From positions 1,488,001 to 1,552,000 of the forward strand of contig CBDHHO010000004.1 of assembly GCA_965263485.1 (NCBI GenBank): 64,000 nucleotides of DNA, written 5' to 3'. The notes beneath the pieces were generated by a model. The model worked only from the letters and a program-made list of their open reading frames with translations. It was not told the DNA's origin and did not search any database. The position numbers and the translations under genes are program-made. Positions 23,112-31,581 of the stretch are shown here, one piece after another. The DNA is from Haliotispira sp965263485. GTDB lineage: Bacteria; Spirochaetota; Spirochaetia; SP-2023. Positions within the stretch are counted from its first letter, which is position 1. Every line of letters begins with the position of its first letter.

Positions 23112-24851
23112 CTACGGCGCTGTGCCGCCAAACTCGAAGGCCCCCAGGTCCGGGCGCCCCGTTCTGGCATAGCCGCGCGCATCTGTGGCCGTCAGGTCAA
23201 TGGCCTCCGAAGGCGGCTCCTCATTACTCCGACTACCATTACTGGTATCAAAAGATCTCCATTGGGTGCTGGTTCCATCTTTGCGATAGATGCGCACGCC
23301 GTGTTTCCGTATGAATGATCCTTTGTTGATGGCCGGGCTGCCACTTGGCAAGGCCCGCGTCTGCACAAAGCCACCGTTGTCCTGCAGGGCCTTCAATTGG
23401 GGGTCTCCATCTGACAAACCCAGATCAGGATCTGCATGCCTCTGCACAATAGAGTCGGAAATCTCCAGAAGGTTCATACCAGTAATCTGACTCTCACCTG
23501 TATTCCCCTGGCTATCTGTATTGCCCCAGAAGATGCTGTTGACGACAAAGGGCCTGGACTGGGAATTAGGATCCAGCTTGTTATGCATCCCGCCGCCCGA
23601 ACCATTAGGAGCAGTATTTTCGGAGAAGGTAACATTGATGAGCGCAGGGGAAGATTTGTTATTAGCCATCCCCCCGCCATCTTCAGCCGTATTCTTGGAG
23701 AACGTAACATTGGTGAGCGTGGAGGAAGAGTTGTAGGTATTTCTCATTCCGCCACCATCAGCAACAGCAGTATTTCCGGAGAACGTAACATTGGTGAGCG
23801 TGGGCGAAGAGTTGCTATTGGACATGCCGCCGCCGGCGTAATCAGCTTTGTTCTCAGAAAATTCGGCATTGGTGAGCGCAGGGGAAGAGTTACCGCTATT
23901 AAACATCCCGCCGCCTTCATTATAAGTCCTATTCCCGGAGAAGGTAACATTGGTGAGGGTGGGGGAAGAGGCTTTGGTATTAGCCATCCCCCCGCCACCG
24001 CTGGTCGGAGCCGTATTCTTGGAGAAAGTAACATGGCTGAGCGTGGGGGAAGACGCATCATTATGCATCCCGCCTCCAAATTGATCTGCTATATTTTCGG
24101 AGAAGGTAACATGGCTGAGCGTGGGCGAGGAGTTGGTATTGAGCATGCCGCCGCCATTAAGATTTGTAAAACCCTTGGATATGGTCACTCCGGAGAGCAC
24201 AGCCGTGTTGTCCAGCTCGGTATTGGAAAAGACCCGGGTACCATTTGTGGTACCCGCACTGCCCCCGCCATCCAGGGTGGTCGTACCCTCCCAGCCATTG
24301 CCGCTAAAGCCGCCTATGATGGCCACATGGTTTTTCATGCTCAGGGTTTCGCTGATGGCGTAGCTGCCCTCTGCGACCATTACCAGGTAGGGTTTCTGCT
24401 TACTGCTCGCTGTTCCCGCGTTGTCAATGGCGGTTTTGAGACCTGCTGCGGCATGGGCCTTTTCCCAGCTGCTGCCGTCTTTCGTTGTGCTGCCACCATC
24501 TGGCGTAACATATATGATCCCCAGTTCTTTGGCTGTATCGCCGGCCAGATTTTCCAGAATACCTGCGGTAACTTTGTCGTAAGCCGCCAGCTCCAATTTG
24601 CGCGGCAGGGTTCCGCTTTGCAGGATGCTCTGCAAGTTTTTCGGCGGGGCAGGGGGGGCGGAGCCTCCGCCGGATCCGCTGGGCGGGTCGCAGCCGAGCA
24701 GGAGGGCCGGAAAGAGCAGGAGGAGAAACGGGCGCAAAAAGGCCGCGGGGAAATATATTTCCCTGCGGCATGGCCTTGATTCATTGGCAGCGATGAGCGA
24801 TGAGCGATGAGCGATGAGCGATGAGCGAATTTTACTGAACTTGTGTTCCAT
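23112..24851 (-). CDS. PMP-repeat beta-helix lipoprotein, phase-variation candidate
   Basis: 579 residues from the ATG at 24851, with AAGGAG 9 bases upstream. Residues 1-50 include two turns of SSLIAHR encoded by a 7-bp repeat, then a hydrophobic run FLLLLFPALLLGC ending in a lipobox. The mature part is a right-handed beta-helix built from at least seven copies of a 22-25-residue unit: NGGGM-N-SSPTLTNVTFSGN, the GGAI/FxxN pattern of chlamydial polymorphic membrane proteins. The C-terminus (GRPDLGAFEFGG) is the usual closing motif of such choice-of-anchor/pectin-lyase-like proteins. Predicted surface-exposed adhesin or scaffold. Loss or gain of one 7-bp unit would shift the frame and turn it off. 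Confidence 0.88.
   Translation of the reverse strand: MEHKFSKIRSSLIAHRSSLIAANESRPCRREIYFPAAFLRPFLLLLFPALLLGCDPPSGSGGGSAPPAPPKNLQSILQSGTLPRKLELAAYDKVTAGILENLAGDTAKELGIIYVTPDGGSTTKDGSSWEKAHAAAGLKTAIDNAGTASSKQKPYLVMVAEGSYAISETLSMKNHVAIIGGFSGNGWEGTTTLDGGGSAGTTNGTRVFSNTELDNTAVLSGVTISKGFTNLNGGGMLNTNSSPTLSHVTFSENIADQFGGGMHNDASSPTLSHVTFSKNTAPTSGGGGMANTKASSPTLTNVTFSGNRTYNEGGGMFNSGNSSPALTNAEFSENKADYAGGGMSNSNSSPTLTNVTFSGNTAVADGGGMRNTYNSSSTLTNVTFSKNTAEDGGGMANNKSSPALINVTFSENTAPNGSGGGMHNKLDPNSQSRPFVVNSIFWGNTDSQGNTGESQITGMNLLEISDSIVQRHADPDLGLSDGDPQLKALQDNGGFVQTRALPSGSPAINKGSFIRKHGVRIYRKDGTSTQWRSFDTSNGSRSNEEPPSEAIDLTATDARGYARTGRPDLGAFEFGGTAP
24790..24828 (-). repeat. heptanucleotide tandem repeat inside the PMP-type coding start
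   Basis: Five perfect copies of GCGATGA plus four bases, read on the plus strand, inside codons about 9-21 of the minus-strand gene. Seven is not a multiple of three, so each slippage step changes the reading frame. Confidence 0.93.
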
Positions 24852-25521
24852 TGTGCAATACTCCTTGGTATTATTATGCAAAATAATGCATAAAGATGAT
24901 GTTCCGGCCAAGTTCGGAATGGGTCTTGCTAAAAGATGAAATAAGTATTTGAATTGGGAATGCCATATGTTCTTCTTCGGAGAGACAAAAAAAATCTTTA
25001 AAATCTTCGGGAAATTTCTGTGGAGTCAGGCAATTTGTGGATTCAGTCATTTCCTTTACACGACGAAGCTGCCTTTGACAACTGCGCCTAGGTACTTCGG
25101 CACATCTTGAATTTCCAATCTTCGCGCTTCGCGCTCAGATTGAAATTCCACGGCTCTCAGCAACCGGGGACAGGCCGAGCCCCTCAACTACATTGCCTGA
25201 GTGCCGCGGAATTTCTCCATAATAAGAGGCACGAAGGGCGGAAATGCAAGGTGTGGCGAAGGCCATCTTCAAAGGCCCGGTTTCATCTGACGAGAGGGGT
25301 CAAAAATAAACAGACGCCCTTACGAGAATCACCTTTTAACTAGTCAAGACCTAAAAATTTTAAGAAGCCCCTTGTCAAAGCCTGGTTTTCCGGACTAGAT
25401 TAGGAGCCCTTCCCCATTGTGGGAATTCCAAGGAAACTTGCGCTTTCCATATTGCGAGGGCTCTTGCCAAGTATGTGCTTGTTCCTGTGCTGAGCCAGCT
25501 TCCTCCCTCGTAAAAAAAATC
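24852..25521. other. long intergenic region between divergent PMP-type gene and topA
   Basis: About 670 bp without a supported gene; the 78-codon plus ORF at 25107-25343 has no family resemblance. A hairpin with arms GAATTTCCAATCT and AGATTGAAATTC lies at 25109-25148. The 16-mer AAATTTCTGTGGAGTC at about 25012 also occurs just after the aldo/keto reductase-like gene near 22984. The region must hold both promoters. Confidence 0.5.
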
Positions 25522-25555
25522 CCCTCCCCAAGGGTACCCTTAAAGGGTACCTCTA
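25522..25555 (+). repeat. fused element termini upstream of topA
   Basis: AAGGGTACCCTTAAAGGGTACC is an almost perfect palindrome that continues as GGGTACCTCTAAAG, the element's left end. It looks like a right end and a left end joined across TTAA. It lies 25-58 bp before the topA start codon. Confidence 0.6.
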
Positions 25556-25579
25556 AAGAAACCCGGGAAAAGGACACGT

Positions 25580-28474
25580 ATGGCGGCCGAAGGAACAGCA
25601 GACAGTCAGAAGCCCACCACAATAAAACAAGTGGCGAAAAAGTCCCCTGCCACCAAGAAGACGGCCAGGAAAGCGGCCAAGAAGACGGCCAAGAAAGCGG
25701 CCAAGAAAGTGGCCAAGAAAGTGGGGGCAAAAGTAGTAAAGAAAGCAGCTTCCAAAACCGCCAGCAAAACAGTTGCGAAAAAAGCCACCGCCCAAAAAAC
25801 AGCAGGAAAAAGTAGCACTTCTCGTTTGAGTGCCCGTATTCCGGCAGGCAAAAAACTGCTGATCGTGGAAAGTCCGGCCAAGGCCCGGACACTGGGCAAA
25901 TTCATCGGCCCCGATTTCCAGATTAAAGCCTCGGTGGGACATGTGCGCGACCTGCCGCAGAAAGGTAATTCGCGCAAGGGACTGGGCATCGATATCGAAC
26001 ATGGCTTCCGGCCCGATTATCAGATCATTCCCGGCAAGGAAAAGACCGTGCAGGAGCTCAAGGCTTATGCTGCCAAAGCCTCCGAGATATTCCTAGCCCC
26101 CGACCCTGACCGCGAAGGCGAATCGATTGCCTGGCACCTGGCCGAGCTGCTCGAAGCCAAAGAGAAACCGGTGCACCGCGTTACCTACGGAGCTATTACC
26201 AAAAAGGCTGTGCTGGAGGCCCTGGCCCGACCGCGCAGTATCAATATGGATTTGGTCAACGCCCAGCAGGGCCGCCGGGTACTTGACCGCTTGGTGGGTT
26301 TTGAACTCTCGCCGTTTCTGTGGAAGAAAGTGGCGATGCGGTTGTCCGCCGGGCGCGTACAGTCTGTGGCAGTGCGCTTGGTAGTCGAACGCGAGAAGCA
26401 AATCCGGGCCTTCGTGCCGGAAGAGTATTGGAAATTGCTGGCTGTGCTGGAAGGCCAGGATACGACGGGCAAGGCTGCGAGTTTTAGTGCCGAGCTGATG
26501 CAATGGCAGGGCGAACGCTTTGCTTTGGGCCGCAAGACGGCCTCCTGCGAGGAAGAAGTCCAGAAAGTGCTGGCTGTGCTGGAAAGTGCTCGCTACACGT
26601 TGGAAGAAGTGCAGAAAAAGGAAACCCGGCGCAAGCCCCCTGCTCCGTTTATCACTTCGACCTTGCAGCAGAGTGCCAGCAACCTGTTCAGCTTCGGGCC
26701 CTCACGCACTATGGGGTTGGCCCAGAAACTCTACGAAGGTGTGGAAATCGGGGCCGATGGCCCGGTAGGCCTGATTACTTATATGAGAACCGACTCAACC
26801 CGCATCGATCCGGAGGCCATCGCCGAGCTGCGCGGCTATATCGAAACTCATTACCCCAAGCACTATCTGGAGCCCAAGGCCCGCGTGTTCGGTTCGCAGG
26901 CCAATGCCCAAGACGCCCATGAGGCCATCCGGCCCACTTCCGTGGCCCTGACGCCGGAGCTGGCCCGCCCCTACTTGGAGCGCGACAGCCACCGCCTTTA
27001 CACCATGATCTGGAATCGCTTTGTGGCCTCACAGATGTCGGATGCTCGTTATGCCTTGACAACCTTCCGCATCAGTGCCTGCGGAGCAGGCTCCGGCGTG
27101 GCGGAGGGAATTTTCGAGAGTCGGGGCCGCATCATGATCTTTGACGGCTTTACCCGTCTGTGGAACGAAAACAGCAGCGGTGCTCACATTGGCAAGGCGA
27201 GCGCGAAGACAGCAGAGGCTTCCGAAAGCGATGGGAACAAGGTGCCTCAAGCCACCGAAAAAGCCGCAGAACAACAATTGCTGCCCGACATCGAGCAGGG
27301 CAGCCTGCTGGACAAGAAGGAACTCCAAGCTTCGCAACACTTTACCAAGCCACCCAACCGCTACACCGAAGCCGGCCTGGTCAAGGCTCTGGAGAAGGAA
27401 GGCATTGGCCGTCCTTCGACTTATGCCCCGATTATCAAGACCATTCGTGAGCGCGGCTATGTTGCTCTGGAACAGCGCTCTTTCCAGGCTACCGAGCTGG
27501 GTATTGCCGTAACCGAGGTGCTGGAAAAGAACTTTCCCGAAGTGATGGACCTGCGTTTTACTGCGGGTATGGAGCAGGACCTGGACAAAATCGAACAGGG
27601 CCAGATCAACTGGGTCAATATGATGGAGGGCTTCTACGGCAAGTTCCACGAGCAGGTGGTCTATGCCCTAGAGCACGCCGAGGCCCTGAAGGGCCGGCCT
27701 TACGATGGCCCGGAGACTTGCCCGTTGTGCCAGAGCCATATGGTGATTCGCTATTCGCGTACCGGAGCCTTTCTGAGTTGCAGCCGCTATCCGGACTGCA
27801 AGGGCCTGCGCCCGATGCCCGGAGAAGGCCAGAGCAGCGATGAGCAGGAACCGGTCGACTGCCCGAACTGCGGTCGCCTGATGATCGTCAAGACTTCCCG
27901 CTTCGGCCAGAAGTTCCTGGCCTGCACCGGATATCCGGAGTGCAAAACTACCCAGTCATTGGCTCAGAACGGTGGAGAAGAGGACCTGCCCGAAATTGAC
28001 CACGACTGCGAGGAGTGCGGTAAGCCAATGGTGGTAAAGATTTCGCGCTTCGGCAAAAAATTTCTGGCCTGTTCGGCCTACCCGGACTGCAAGAACACCC
28101 ACCCCCTTGATGCCGAAGGCAATATCGTGTTCCTGCCCAAGATTGAGGGTGAAGTCTGCGAGAAGTGCGGCAAGGATATGAAGGTGAAGATGGGGCGCCG
28201 CGGCCCGTTCTTGGCCTGTACTGGCTATCCCAAGTGCCGTAACGCCAAGCCCCTTCCGGGAGAAGGCTCGGCCCCCGGCAAAACTAGTGCCTCTAAGAAA
28301 ACAACTGCCAAAAAGGCTGTGACCAAAAAGGCCGCAACCAAGAAGGCTGCGACCCAAAAAACTGCGACTAAAAAGACCGCAGCAAAAAAAGCTGTGCCAA
28401 AGAAAGCCGCTGCGAAAAAGTCTGTTGCCAAGAAAGCTACTGCCGTCAAAGCAGGAGCTCAGGCTGATGGTTGA
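25580..28474 (+). CDS. topA: DNA topoisomerase I with histone-H1-like tails at both ends
   Basis: 964-residue type IA topoisomerase that relaxes negative supercoils. The TOPRIM domain starts near residue 91 (KKLLIVESPAKARTLGKFIG), with the metal site APDPDREGESIAWHL at 173-187. The catalytic tyrosine is Y401 in GLITYMRTDSTRI. Four zinc ribbons follow (CPLC...CSRYPDC, CPNC...CTGYPEC, CEEC...CSAYPDC, CEKC...CTGYPKC). About 60 residues before TOPRIM and about 60 at the C-terminus are KAAKK/KKTA repeats like histone H1 tails. A C-terminal Lys tail is known in some TopA proteins; a matching N-terminal one is unusual. The start is the only ATG with a site (AAAGGA) in range. Confidence 0.96.
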   Translation: MAAEGTADSQKPTTIKQVAKKSPATKKTARKAAKKTAKKAAKKVAKKVGAKVVKKAASKTASKTVAKKATAQKTAGKSSTSRLSARIPAGKKLLIVESPAKARTLGKFIGPDFQIKASVGHVRDLPQKGNSRKGLGIDIEHGFRPDYQIIPGKEKTVQELKAYAAKASEIFLAPDPDREGESIAWHLAELLEAKEKPVHRVTYGAITKKAVLEALARPRSINMDLVNAQQGRRVLDRLVGFELSPFLWKKVAMRLSAGRVQSVAVRLVVEREKQIRAFVPEEYWKLLAVLEGQDTTGKAASFSAELMQWQGERFALGRKTASCEEEVQKVLAVLESARYTLEEVQKKETRRKPPAPFITSTLQQSASNLFSFGPSRTMGLAQKLYEGVEIGADGPVGLITYMRTDSTRIDPEAIAELRGYIETHYPKHYLEPKARVFGSQANAQDAHEAIRPTSVALTPELARPYLERDSHRLYTMIWNRFVASQMSDARYALTTFRISACGAGSGVAEGIFESRGRIMIFDGFTRLWNENSSGAHIGKASAKTAEASESDGNKVPQATEKAAEQQLLPDIEQGSLLDKKELQASQHFTKPPNRYTEAGLVKALEKEGIGRPSTYAPIIKTIRERGYVALEQRSFQATELGIAVTEVLEKNFPEVMDLRFTAGMEQDLDKIEQGQINWVNMMEGFYGKFHEQVVYALEHAEALKGRPYDGPETCPLCQSHMVIRYSRTGAFLSCSRYPDCKGLRPMPGEGQSSDEQEPVDCPNCGRLMIVKTSRFGQKFLACTGYPECKTTQSLAQNGGEEDLPEIDHDCEECGKPMVVKISRFGKKFLACSAYPDCKNTHPLDAEGNIVFLPKIEGEVCEKCGKDMKVKMGRRGPFLACTGYPKCRNAKPLPGEGSAPGKTSASKKTTAKKAVTKKAATKKAATQKTATKKTAAKKAVPKKAAAKKSVAKKATAVKAGAQADG

Positions 28475-28512
28475 TTGCTTCGGGTAAAACAGCAGGGATA
28501 TTCGCTAAACGT

Positions 28513-29937
28513 ATGAGTTTTCAAAATTTGCTCAATCAGATACAGACGCTTCAGTTTATCATGGCCGGGGCCCTGCCCCTGGTCTTTCTGGTCGTTTTCT
28601 ATCACGTGGCAGCTTCACTGCTGCGGCGCTTATATCATAAGGGCAAAATTCGTGAATACTGGGTTTCGACTTGGCGCCATCTGAGCTGGTTTTTTTACTT
28701 GGCGGCGCTGTACCAGCCCGTGGCCCAGATACTGCCTCAGTTCAGCCAAGGCCTGAGCAACTTCAGCAAGATTTTTACCAGCCCGCTGTTTGGTAAGGAG
28801 AGCAGCCCCAGCCTGCTGGCTCTGCTCTTGCTGCTGCCCATCTTCTTTCTCGCCAGTCGCCTAGCCAGGACCTGCGCCAATTTGCTGGATCTTTACCTGG
28901 GGGGCAGACACAATCCGGGGCGCCGCTTGTACAAGGGCAATATCCAGCCCCTGTTAACTTTGTCGCGCTATGTGCTGATCGTGATTTTCTGTTTGTTCGG
29001 CATCAATCTGTTGGGCATCAATCTCACATCGCTAGGGGTTGTTTTCGGGGCCTTGGGCTTGGGGATTGGTTTTGGCTTGCAAAATATGGCCGCCAACTTT
29101 GTCTCCGGCGTTACCCTGCTGCTTAGTGGCCATATCCAGCACGGTGACTTTGTGCGCACTCAGAAGGCTTTTGGCACAGTGGAACAGATCGGCCTCATCA
29201 GCACCATCGTGCTGACTACCGAGCATGAAAACCTGATTATTCCGAACCAGTATCTGCTCAATGAAATTATCGAAAACGCTTCGTACAACAACAATCGAAT
29301 GGTACAATTGCAATTGCACGTGGGGGTATCTTACGAGAGCGATTTGGACCAGGTGGTGGAGATACTGCACCGGATTGTGGCGCGCAATCCCTATCGGGCC
29401 CAGTCGCAGCAATCCCGGCAGCCCGAACAGAGCGCTGCTGAATCGTTGTCTTCGCATGATTCATCGCCTGTTGATGGGGGGGCGCCTGTTAATGGGGGGG
29501 CGGGTTGTGCGAATCACTCAGACTCTTCCGTTGTTTCGCCCCGATCCACCACCCAGAAGGTGGTCCGCAAATGGGGGGGGGCAGTGGCCGAGTCGTCAAC
29601 TTCCGAGCCCGCAGTAGAGCAAAAAACTCAGAAACCGGGTCAGCAAGTGCACTCGCAGGCCGCCCGGTTTCACCGCAACGGCCCAACAAGTGGTACATTG
29701 GCGAACGGAAGCAACGGAATTTGGCTCAAGGGCTTTGGCAGTTCTTCTATTGATTTTGAAGCGCGCATAATGATCAAAGATATTGACGTATTCCGCCCCG
29801 CAAAACACTGGTTTTACATGGAAGTCTGGCGCGAATTTAAGGATGTGGATATCACTATTCCATTTCCACAGATGGATTTACATTTCCATAATGCGGAAAA
29901 GGAGAAGGTGCAGGCAGTTACGGGTTTTGGTACGTAG
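28513..29937 (+). CDS. MscS-family mechanosensitive channel with low-complexity insert
   Basis: 474 residues from the ATG at 28513 (the GTG or other starts nearer topA lack support). Membrane spans are visible at about 14-37, 52-72, 100-118 and 150-185, and the pore/beta-domain signature LGVVFGALGLGIGFGLQNMAANFVSGV, cut for length, is at about 174-200, then GDFVRTQKAFGTVEQIGLISTIV. The C-terminal alpha/beta domain is interrupted near residues 296-400 by a polar insert rich in S, Q and G. Its codons contain G7, G7 and G9 runs. The domain resumes at IDFEARIMIKDIDVF and ends in IPFPQMDLHF. Small-conductance channels of this type release solutes on osmotic downshock. Confidence 0.92.
   Translation: MSFQNLLNQIQTLQFIMAGALPLVFLVVFYHVAASLLRRLYHKGKIREYWVSTWRHLSWFFYLAALYQPVAQILPQFSQGLSNFSKIFTSPLFGKESSPSLLALLLLLPIFFLASRLARTCANLLDLYLGGRHNPGRRLYKGNIQPLLTLSRYVLIVIFCLFGINLLGINLTSLGVVFGALGLGIGFGLQNMAANFVSGVTLLLSGHIQHGDFVRTQKAFGTVEQIGLISTIVLTTEHENLIIPNQYLLNEIIENASYNNNRMVQLQLHVGVSYESDLDQVVEILHRIVARNPYRAQSQQSRQPEQSAAESLSSHDSSPVDGGAPVNGGAGCANHSDSSVVSPRSTTQKVVRKWGGAVAESSTSEPAVEQKTQKPGQQVHSQAARFHRNGPTSGTLANGSNGIWLKGFGSSSIDFEARIMIKDIDVFRPAKHWFYMEVWREFKDVDITIPFPQMDLHFHNAEKEKVQAVTGFGT
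29476..29581 (+). repeat. three poly-G tracts (G7, G7, G9) in the MscS-type coding region
   Basis: G runs at 29476-29482, 29494-29500 and 29573-29581, all read as Gly or Trp-Gly codons inside the insert. Runs of this length slip during replication in other spirochaetes and would shift the frame before the last 100 codons. Confidence 0.85.
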
Positions 29938-30071
29938 CCGTTTGACAATGGGAATATTTGCAACGAAACACCTCCTCTACAGATAAAGCCTGGGGAGCCT
30001 CATCTTACGAACAGGCAGATATCTCGGAGTTGCAAAGCGGAATGATGAAAGATGTATGATGAAAAATGTAC

Positions 30072-30092
30072 AGAGGGAACCTCTAAAAATGC
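30072..30092 (+). repeat. solo left terminus of the dispersed element
   Basis: GAGGGAACCTCTAAAAATGCC, a close match to the left end, lies 40 bp before the zinc-ribbon gene. No right end within 250 bp. Confidence 0.7.
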
Positions 30093-30131
30093 CACCATTA
30101 TTTCTGGGATGAGTAGACTGGCAGAGCTGAT

Positions 30132-30509
30132 ATGAAGGCCCCGGCATTCCGGACACCTATATTTTTGTGTAACTGCTGTGGTTGTCCGGCACCGCCCGGT
30201 ACCGGGAGCTGCCCCCACTGCGGGGTGGAGTTCAGTCATTTGGTGCACTGCTCACAGTGTCATCATGAGGCCGAAGAAGGGCAATTCAGCAATGGCTGTC
30301 CGCGCTGTGGTTACCTGAGCATAAGTGGTGCTCAAAAGCAGCATCGCCGCCGAACCGGCTTATGCCGGAAATCAAGCCTCCGCAGCAAGCAGCAAGGTCT
30401 CTCTGACCAGTCCAGATCGCAGTGGGAACCACTGTTACTTACCTTGGCGGCAGCATTTTTCGTCTTGCTGCTGCTTGCTTTGTTGTGGCTTTACGATAGA
30501 CTGCTGTGA
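30132..30509 (+). CDS. zinc-ribbon protein with C-terminal membrane anchor
   Basis: 125 residues. The first 65 contain four paired cysteines: CNCCGC, CPHC, CSQC and CPRCG, the pattern of double zinc-ribbon domains. A basic linker (RRRTGLCRKSSLRSKQQ) leads to one transmembrane segment at about residues 100-120 (LLLTLAAAFFVLLLLALLWLY). No enzymatic domain. Such tail-anchored zinc-ribbon proteins are common as small conserved envelope or translation-linked proteins; the role here is unknown. It ends 49 bp before the start of the NMT1-like gene, with which it probably forms an operon. Confidence 0.75.
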   Translation: MKAPAFRTPIFLCNCCGCPAPPGTGSCPHCGVEFSHLVHCSQCHHEAEEGQFSNGCPRCGYLSISGAQKQHRRRTGLCRKSSLRSKQQGLSDQSRSQWEPLLLTLAAAFFVLLLLALLWLYDRLL

Positions 30510-30558
30510 ATCTGTAAATCTCGTGTTCGAGCCGGTTTCTTGTTTACAGGAGGGGGAG

Positions 30559-31569
30559 TTGAGCTGTCGAAATTACTGTCGGGGTCTCTTTGGGTGGCTA
30601 CTCTTGCTGCTGCTGATTCGGCCCTTTCCCTCTCTGTACGCGGGGGGCAGCCGCGGTGTACAGCTGGAAGATGTCGGTATTGCGGTCTACCATGACCAGG
30701 CCAACTTCCAGCTCTCGCCGTTGTACTATGCCCAAGTTAACGGGCTCTACACGCTGCAGGGCATACGGTTGACCATCTACTACGCCGCTTCGACTGGCGA
30801 AGTGCTGCGCCTGCTCGAACAAGGGCGCGTACACGCTGCTCTGTTGTCGGCCACCAGCATCGTGCGGGCCATCTATCAGGATCGCCAGCTGGGCATCTTT
30901 ATGCAGTATATGCACCAGTCGCCGTACGCCGTGGTGGCGGCCTCAATCCCCAATCTGACCGATCCGAACCAGCTGGAGGGCAAGCGTATCGGCTTTGAAG
31001 TGGCCAACTACGATGCCCGTCTGGCCTTAATGCTGTTCTTGAAGCGCTACCAGTTGGCAGGCCGGATGGAGCTAGTCCAGACCCCGACTGATCCGATCAA
31101 CAGCTTGCTGAACTTCAATGTGGACGCGGCAGTCAGCAACCGCATCCAAACTCCCGGCCTGCTCGACGGCCAGGACTTTCCCTACTTCGTCTGGCAAGTG
31201 AATCGCAAGGGTGACCAACCGGTGACTGGCGATGCTTTTGTAGCGTTACGCAGCTACCTCAGCGACCAAAACCGGGCCTTACTGCACCGCTTTGCCCGCG
31301 CCACCTTGGAGGGGATGAGGGTCTTGGTGCGCAACCCCGATCGCTCGGCCTGGGATGTGGTGCTGCCTTATCAGCGAGAATTCAGCGTAAATCAGATCGC
31401 CATTCTACAAAAGGAACTGGCCCTGCTCAGCGACTACCTGCTGGGCCCCATGAACTTCGATATGCTGGGGACGGCGACTGCTAAAGAATATCAGTTTCTG
31501 CTCAAGAAGATGGTGGAAATGGACTTGATCGCAGATGCGGTGGCACCGGAACGCCTCTTCGTTTTTTAG
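30559..31569 (+). CDS. NMT1/THI5-like ABC transporter substrate-binding protein
   Basis: 336 residues from a TTG start, chosen because AGGAGGGG lies just upstream and the product then begins with a signal peptide (GLFGWLLLLLLIRPFPSLYAG). The frame is open to 30325 but that part overlaps the zinc-ribbon gene and has no domain. The mature protein fits the NMT1/SsuA-type fold: DQANFQLSPLYYAQVNGLYTLQGIRLTIYY, split for reading, GRVHAALLSATSIVRA, EGKRIGFEV and NFNVDAAVSN. These proteins bring in thiamine precursors, taurine or similar small molecules. No permease or ATPase is next to it. The stop codon TAG is formed by the right end of the dispersed element. Confidence 0.82.
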   Translation: MSCRNYCRGLFGWLLLLLLIRPFPSLYAGGSRGVQLEDVGIAVYHDQANFQLSPLYYAQVNGLYTLQGIRLTIYYAASTGEVLRLLEQGRVHAALLSATSIVRAIYQDRQLGIFMQYMHQSPYAVVAASIPNLTDPNQLEGKRIGFEVANYDARLALMLFLKRYQLAGRMELVQTPTDPINSLLNFNVDAAVSNRIQTPGLLDGQDFPYFVWQVNRKGDQPVTGDAFVALRSYLSDQNRALLHRFARATLEGMRVLVRNPDRSAWDVVLPYQREFSVNQIAILQKELALLSDYLLGPMNFDMLGTATAKEYQFLLKKMVEMDLIADAVAPERLFVF

Positions 31570-31581
31570 AGGTCTCCTTTA
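31562..31581 (+). repeat. element right terminus overlapping two convergent gene ends
   Basis: TTTTTTAGAGGTCTCCTTTA. Its TAG is the stop codon of the NMT1-like gene, and its final TTA, read on minus, is the TAA stop of purA. Confidence 0.75.

Noticed and set aside
23600..24180. CRISPR-like spacing of repeats
   Set aside because: The repeats are in-frame coding units of the beta-helix protein with conserved spacing sequences, not direct repeats with unique spacers.
23436..24779. 447-codon plus-strand ORF antisense to the PMP-type gene
   Set aside because: It mirrors the repetitive PMP codons, with no start context, signal or family motif; the minus frame has a lipobox, repeats and closing motif.
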